Shown here piece by piece: positions 59,166-64,000 of a DNA stretch of 64,000 bases. The stretch is from Rhizopus arrhizus (Eukaryota; Mucoromycota; Mucoromycetes; Mucorales; Rhizopodaceae): positions 558,001 to 622,000 of the forward strand of contig JAKZZE010000003.1 of NCBI GenBank assembly GCA_024220505.1, in the 5' to 3' direction. The translations under genes and the position numbers were made by a program. Positions within the stretch are counted from its first letter, which is position 1. Every line of letters begins with the position of its first letter. The notes beneath the pieces are model-generated. The model searched no databases. It worked only from the letters and a program-made list of their open reading frames with translations, and was not told the origin of the DNA.

Positions 59166-60483
59166 ATGGAGAGTCAAAAGCAGCCGGCTTCAATGAATAT
59201 AGGTAAGGAATATGCTCTCTAATTAATACGTCATCAGCACCACTAATGCTGTAATTAGAAAGAAGCCGATGACAGAGACCATGTTGAAGTTCTTGGAAAT
59301 AAAAAGTCGTTGATGTTTTGGGTAAGAAACCTGGGTTTAAACTATCACAGAAAGTACTATAAGACTATGAACGCCATTGAAAAGTATTATGTAATGTAAT
59401 TATAGATTCACAATTGTGTACGGCGTTTTATTAATGAAGCTGGTTGATTTCTAAGACTGTGTTTGAGCTCAATCGCTGATATCAACGATGGCATGCTCAT
59501 TAAGCTTTTGAATCGAAGCGATCAAGCTCATCAAGATTTGAAAATCCGTGTCAACTTGGCTCGAACAAAGATTCCACAGACAAATCAAGCATTAAAGAAA
59601 TATCTACAGAACGACTGAGAAGGTGATATATAAATTCACACATCTAATTTAGTACATTTAACCATTGGCATTTGTATAATAGAAATACTAGATAACGCTT
59701 GTTCAGAAATATAGGTTTTATACCGTGTTATCCTTTAACCAGGTTGAGGAAGATAGGGAAAAAAAAACCTTGATTGCCGCCCATATGTAATTATACGAAT
59801 GAATATGACTAGTTTGATATTTCATTCATTGTAATCTTCATAATTATAACTTATTAAGTTACAAGCATGACGACATACAAAAGTGGAAAAGCTTGCCTGA
59901 ATGATCGTTAATAGTCAAAATTTAATCGAATATCCTTGAAGCATCTTTTGAGAACACTATCATTAGCCTTGTATGGTATTATATCTGTGAAAAGTATGCC
60001 ATTCAAAATTCCCACCTCTTTCTTTTAAAACGAAATAGGTAGGATACTGTTAATGAATCATTTAAGGAAAATTTTCAACTTTGTTTCAGTAGCAGGAAAG
60101 TATCACGGTATTTCAAACATCAAATTCAAGAAGCATGGCAAAGAGCTATGACTTGTAAAAACAGGTGCATGTAAAGTAATCGTTGAAGCAAAGACGATTC
60201 TTAATCATATAGTCAAACTTCACGATTTGGATTTTGAAAAATCAAAGGAGAAAAAGTCGTTAGTGGCCAAATTTGTGGTAATATAGAGTTCTTCTAGGTG
60301 CTTCATAAGAACCTCACCAAAGTATGTATGTTTTTTAGGATTGAAGGCTGTCTTTACCGAATTGCGGCTTGTAGGACCTGGTTGTTACATTACAAATCCC
60401 TTGGGAAAGACTGTCAAGTTTTCAACAAACGATGGCAAAGCAATGAAATTTGTAGAGGAAAACTTACAGCAGCTTCTTTGAAC
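59166..60483 (+). pseudogene. Decayed or hard-to-splice gene of unknown function
   Basis: Separate protein-like pieces on the plus strand: MESQKQPASMNI with a GTAAGG donor (59166); DRDHVEVLGNKKSLMFW (about 59270-59325); DGMLIKLLNRSDQAHQDLKI and ARTKIPQTNQALKKYLQND to a stop near 59618; KVIVEAKTILNHIVKLHDLD (about 60178-60235); and LKAVFTELRLVGPGCYITNP, LGKTVKFSTNDGKAMKFVEE to a stop near 60480. The order and composition suggest one family-type gene, but an in-frame stop after the third piece breaks it. No function recognised. Possibly two adjacent remnants. Confidence 0.4.
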
Positions 60484-62897
60484 AGACTCCTGTCTTGAAT
60501 GGGATTGTCATCAATCAAATCCAGAAAAAACAATTGAGACTATCTGCTAATCTTTTCTGCATTTTTGTAAGTCACTGTTTTATACACTTGCATCACTTTT
60601 GGATCCTTATATTCTTAAAATTTTCATCCATAAAAAAATTTACTTTAGTTGCACTTACAATTCATATTTATGGACAATGCATGTAATCATACATATGAAT
60701 AATCTGCAAAAGGCAAAGAATATATTTCATACTCATTTTTGTTTCCCATGACAACCTTTATGTAACGTTGCATAACATGTCTGCACCAATTTTAAATAAC
60801 CTTTGATAGCTCATACCTTCTTTTAATAATAAAAATTAAACTAGGGAGGGATGAATGATGATTGACCCGCATATAAATCAAAAATATAAATATAGAGTTT
60901 TTTTTTTTCCTTTTTTTTTTACATAGAATGTTTCATGAGAAAAATTATAATAGGACAGAAAGATGAAACAGCTTCCAAAAATACCATTAGTGTAACATTG
61001 ATTACTGCTCAACAAAATCACTCATATTTAAAAAAAAGTTCAGCTAAAATAGGTTGAGGCTATGTGACATTGTTCGTATGGAATTTTTTTAAAATTATTA
61101 CTACTTAATAAAGCTTATGATAAAGACGCGTTACATTAAAAAAATCAAGGAAATAATAATTAAAACAGACAATCTTTTGTTTGGCATGGCAATGACTTCG
61201 ACGACAAGTGATCAAACAAAGCTTTTATATCAAAATGAATAGCAATGATTGGATGATTAGAATACAGATGTTGAACATTTTATTGAGCCACGTAAGTCGA
61301 TATAAATTAGTTTTCTATTTAGCATCGAGTCAGAAGCAAAACAAAGGAACTAGAATACTTTACAAAGGTCTTTGGAGCAATTAAGATGATAGTATAGCAG
61401 GAAGAGAAAGAAGGAGCTGCTGTTGGTAATCACATTTAGATAATATCAATGATTCAGCTTTGGTAAGTCCTTGTACTAAAAATGACTTTCTTCTCTTTCT
61501 ATTTGAATTTATATTGCATTTCTACCATTTATCTCTGGATAGCACAGCTTATTCATTTGCTTATGCTTTCTTTCTTTATGCCTTATACTTTCTGTCTACA
61601 GTTGTCGAATAGGTCACCAAGAACAGTTTATTCCCAGTTTTCTTATTTGCTTAATGTTAATTGATATACAGTATTGAATGATTATCTTTAATGAAAAGGT
61701 AGTAAAGAAAGCCTTTATTGATATCAAGTCTCATGCTTTGAATGAAAGCCAACTATAAAAAAAAGACTAAATAATTATCCGTTCTGCAATTCCTTTCCCT
61801 CTCTTTTCTCAATATTCCCGAAACAAACAAAAGGATAATCTGTAAATTATGAGTTCATATCATTCCTTCAAATAAGTAACCTTGTTCATCACTGTCCTGC
61901 TATTTTTTTTTTTTTTTTTTGAGAATAGTAGAATATGAATCGTTGGTTTTGTTTTACAGAGAACGCTAATTTATACACATTAAATTTATTTTTCTTTTGG
62001 GAAATACAATGAGCGAAAAAAAAAAAAAAAAACGAGGGAGGAGGAAAAGCAAGTTAGAAGCTGATCTGGCTTACCCACATATCGATAACATAATACATTT
62101 AGTGCAAAATTGATCCGTAAATGAATACAGAAAAAAAAAAATCGTATGACTTGAAAAATAACAGCAAAAGGGCTTGAATGTAATTTGAATAAGATACAGT
62201 TAGCTTATATACTTTAAGATACAAGAAGTGACCTTAATGATTACTACAAAGCTCTTTGCTGAAAAAGAAATATATATATTATGATAATGCATTGATAGTA
62301 AGCCATTCTTTATAGAATAAAGAAAAAAAAAATCTTGTAAGATGCCTATTTAAGCCATATCATTGTTTATCATTTGGGAGGGTTTAGTGAAAAAATTAGC
62401 TTGTTTTTTTTTTTTTCTATCAGAATTAAAGGGTCCCCTTAGATGAGCTCATTCTACTTTCTGATTTATTAACCATATTAAGATTAAATTAATCGTCGGA
62501 GGAAGTGTTCTATACTCTTTTATGTCGTGATAGGAAATCAAGATAAGCTTCTTTTTTTTTTTTAGGAACAGAAACTGTCACAGCCATACTGATACAAACA
62601 CTCTTTCACTTGATGAGTATAGTTCTTTTATTTATTCATATCCTATCTAACTCTATTTTACTTACTTATAATGTATAGCTCTACTTTAATAGAACAGATA
62701 TAATAAAGTTGATTGTGTAGTACTCGTGAGAACTAAATTCGGTATGAAGGGCAAGCTGAACGTGATTTTCTCTAGTTCCCCGATCCTTTACTAGAAAATA
62801 AAATGCATCTGATTGGATAAAAATACGTCATTGGCGGAAGTGATATGCAGATACCAGTTTCCCTTTAAAGAAAAATTAAGGGGAACTTGAAAAAAGT
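60484..62897. other. Gene-poor region
   Basis: About 2.4 kb of AT-rich DNA with several T-runs (for example 61903-61920). No gene recognised. Confidence 0.55.
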
Positions 62898-62910
62898 TTA
62901 TATATAAATA
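62898..62910 (+). promoter_or_regulatory. TATA box of the small hydrophobic-protein gene
   Basis: TTTATATATAAAT, about 52 bp upstream of the ATG at 62962, followed by a short A-rich leader directly before the start codon. Both are typical of a well-expressed fungal gene. Confidence 0.6.
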
Positions 62911-62961
62911 CACCCACTTCTTTATTATTTTACAAGAAAAAAAAAAAAAGAAATAATAATC

Positions 62962-63183
62962 ATGATTGCTGCCATCCCTCGTACTGCTTCTATTGTTCTT
63001 GTTCCAGTTACATCATTCGCTGGTTATGCTACCTATGTTCGATCAACTGCTAAACCTGCTGAAGCTCACGTTGAATACATGAAGAATTATAAAACCCTTG
63101 ATGAATCAGTTCACAAGAAATGGAGACAAATCAACAATGGTCTTGGTCTTGTAGATGTTGGTCGCAGTGGTGGAGGTCTTTAA
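62962..63183 (+). CDS. Small protein (73 residues) with N-terminal membrane segment, unknown
   Basis: Intronless ORF with codon use biased to C/T-ending codons (ATT GCT GCC ATC CCT CGT ACT), unlike the AT-rich surroundings, and a strong TATA plus A-rich leader, so likely well expressed. Residues ~5-27 are moderately hydrophobic (ASIVLVPVTSFAGYATYV) and flanked by Arg, compatible with a mitochondrial inner-membrane small subunit or signal anchor. The rest is soluble and basic (HKKWRQINNGLGLVDVG) and ends RSGGGL. I do not recognise the family; a respiratory-chain accessory subunit is a guess. Confidence 0.7.
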   Translation: MIAAIPRTASIVLVPVTSFAGYATYVRSTAKPAEAHVEYMKNYKTLDESVHKKWRQINNGLGLVDVGRSGGGL

Positions 63184-64000
63184 ATTATTCCAATACACTT
63201 TTTTATTTCATGTTGCATATATTATATCCTTGGCTGGGTCCTATCACATCATATTGGCATAAATAAAAAGAATATTTATTCAATTATCCTTTACATTGAT
63301 ATCGTTTTCAATAAAATATTAAATTTTTTTTTAAAAAGCATAAAAACATGAATTATCCAATTGTGGGATCTGAATAATAGGTGGTTCTTCATAACAATAG
63401 TTATCTGAGTTTACATTAACTCATCTTGAAGTTACATGTACTTGTATAATGAGCAATCTGTCAATGATTAGTTTTTGGTGTATTTCATTTAGTAAAGTAT
63501 GTATAAAGTCGCTGTTTTGGATCAAACGACATCATTGTTGGACACCAACATTTTTTGCATCTTTTTAACTACAACATTTTACAAGTTGAGAGTTTATTGA
63601 TTTAAACATTCTATAAAACGAATTCTTAATGATATAAAGGAGAGTAACATCAAAAAATAGAAAATCACTCAAACATTAAATAAAAGATCAAATTGTACAG
63701 CAGATAAGCCTTAATAATGTAATATAGTTAATAATAGCCTGTTCTTGTGTTTGATAAGCAACGGCGAATTATACAATAATAAAAGAGAAGACATACTCAT
63801 GAGCTTGATCATTAAGTTTTATATAAAAATAAATAAAGATAATGCAACTACTGGCTATATCATCTGTGAGCCACTACTCTTTTTTCAATTTACATCCAAG
63901 TAACTTTTTTAATAGGCGGGTGAAGTTTATAATTTTGATCGAAACAAACCAGAGTACGCAAGATGAGAATTCAAATCTTTTGGCAAAAGCTTACCACTCA
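63184..64000. other. 3' flank, nothing recognised
   Basis: AT-rich sequence to the end of the window with no supportable gene. Confidence 0.55.

Noticed and set aside
61482..61664. Hydrophobic 60-codon ORF
   Set aside because: Composition follows the T-rich DNA; no promoter, partner exon or family pattern.
1..64000. tRNA, rRNA or CRISPR-like arrays
   Set aside because: No B-box-like GGTTCRANYCC with a matching cloverleaf, no rRNA signature and no evenly spaced short repeats were found by eye on either strand. A tRNAscan-SE or Infernal run would settle this.

Overview
This window looks like nuclear DNA of an early-diverging filamentous fungus, most likely Mucoromycota/Mucorales. The evidence is AT-rich spacers with many ~30-nt A/T homopolymers, short GT-AG introns (about 46-75 nt) in nearly every gene, a KDEL-terminated calreticulin next to fungal-type genes, a FANCD2 gene, LINE debris, and fast-evolving multi-exon genes of a kind I associate with Mucorales. 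The organism call is inference; no rRNA or tRNA gene was seen.

Layout. 1-4.2 kb: no convincing gene. 4.3-18 kb is the densest block: a Ser-rich single-pass membrane protein; cyclin L; the DNA-crosslink-repair protein FANCD2; a divergently transcribed PLP-dependent serine/threonine dehydratase; a 72-residue small protein; a Sur7/PalI-like tetraspan protein; and a SET-domain lysine methyltransferase with acidic and His/Cys-rich insertions. 18.5-20 kb: an unrecognised multi-exon gene with frame breaks. 21.7-23.3 kb: two LINE fragments in opposite orientation. 23.9-30 kb: an AVT3/AVT4-like vacuolar amino-acid transporter and two tandem secreted pectin methylesterases. 30-34 kb: mostly empty, with a decayed LINE endonuclease region. 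34.2-42.9 kb, all minus strand: a GNAT acetyltransferase, a tiny MGNCC protein resembling SVIP (a p97/VCP-binding adaptor), a 1130-residue coiled-coil protein with two repeat arrays, calreticulin, and a hotdog thioesterase. 43.4-45.2 kb: an apparently intact Tc1/mariner-type transposon with 159-bp inverted repeats. 45.4-52.9 kb: an EI24-like ER membrane protein, the PROPPIN Atg18, a possible tail-anchored protein, prefoldin subunit 2, the copper chaperone CCS, and a small I9/PBI2-type protease inhibitor. 52.9-54.7 kb: a LINE fragment with a long RT ORF. 55-56 kb: an unrecognised gene. 56-64 kb: gene-poor, with one decayed gene and one small hydrophobic protein.

How the genes relate. There are no operons, as expected for a fungus. 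EI24 and Atg18 (convergent) are both tied to ER/autophagy biology; calreticulin and the SVIP-like protein point to ER quality control; the two pectinesterases form a secreted pectin-degrading pair. Exon borders were read by eye from GT/AG sites, reading phase and family conservation. Where a total length is given, the exon sum is divisible by three.
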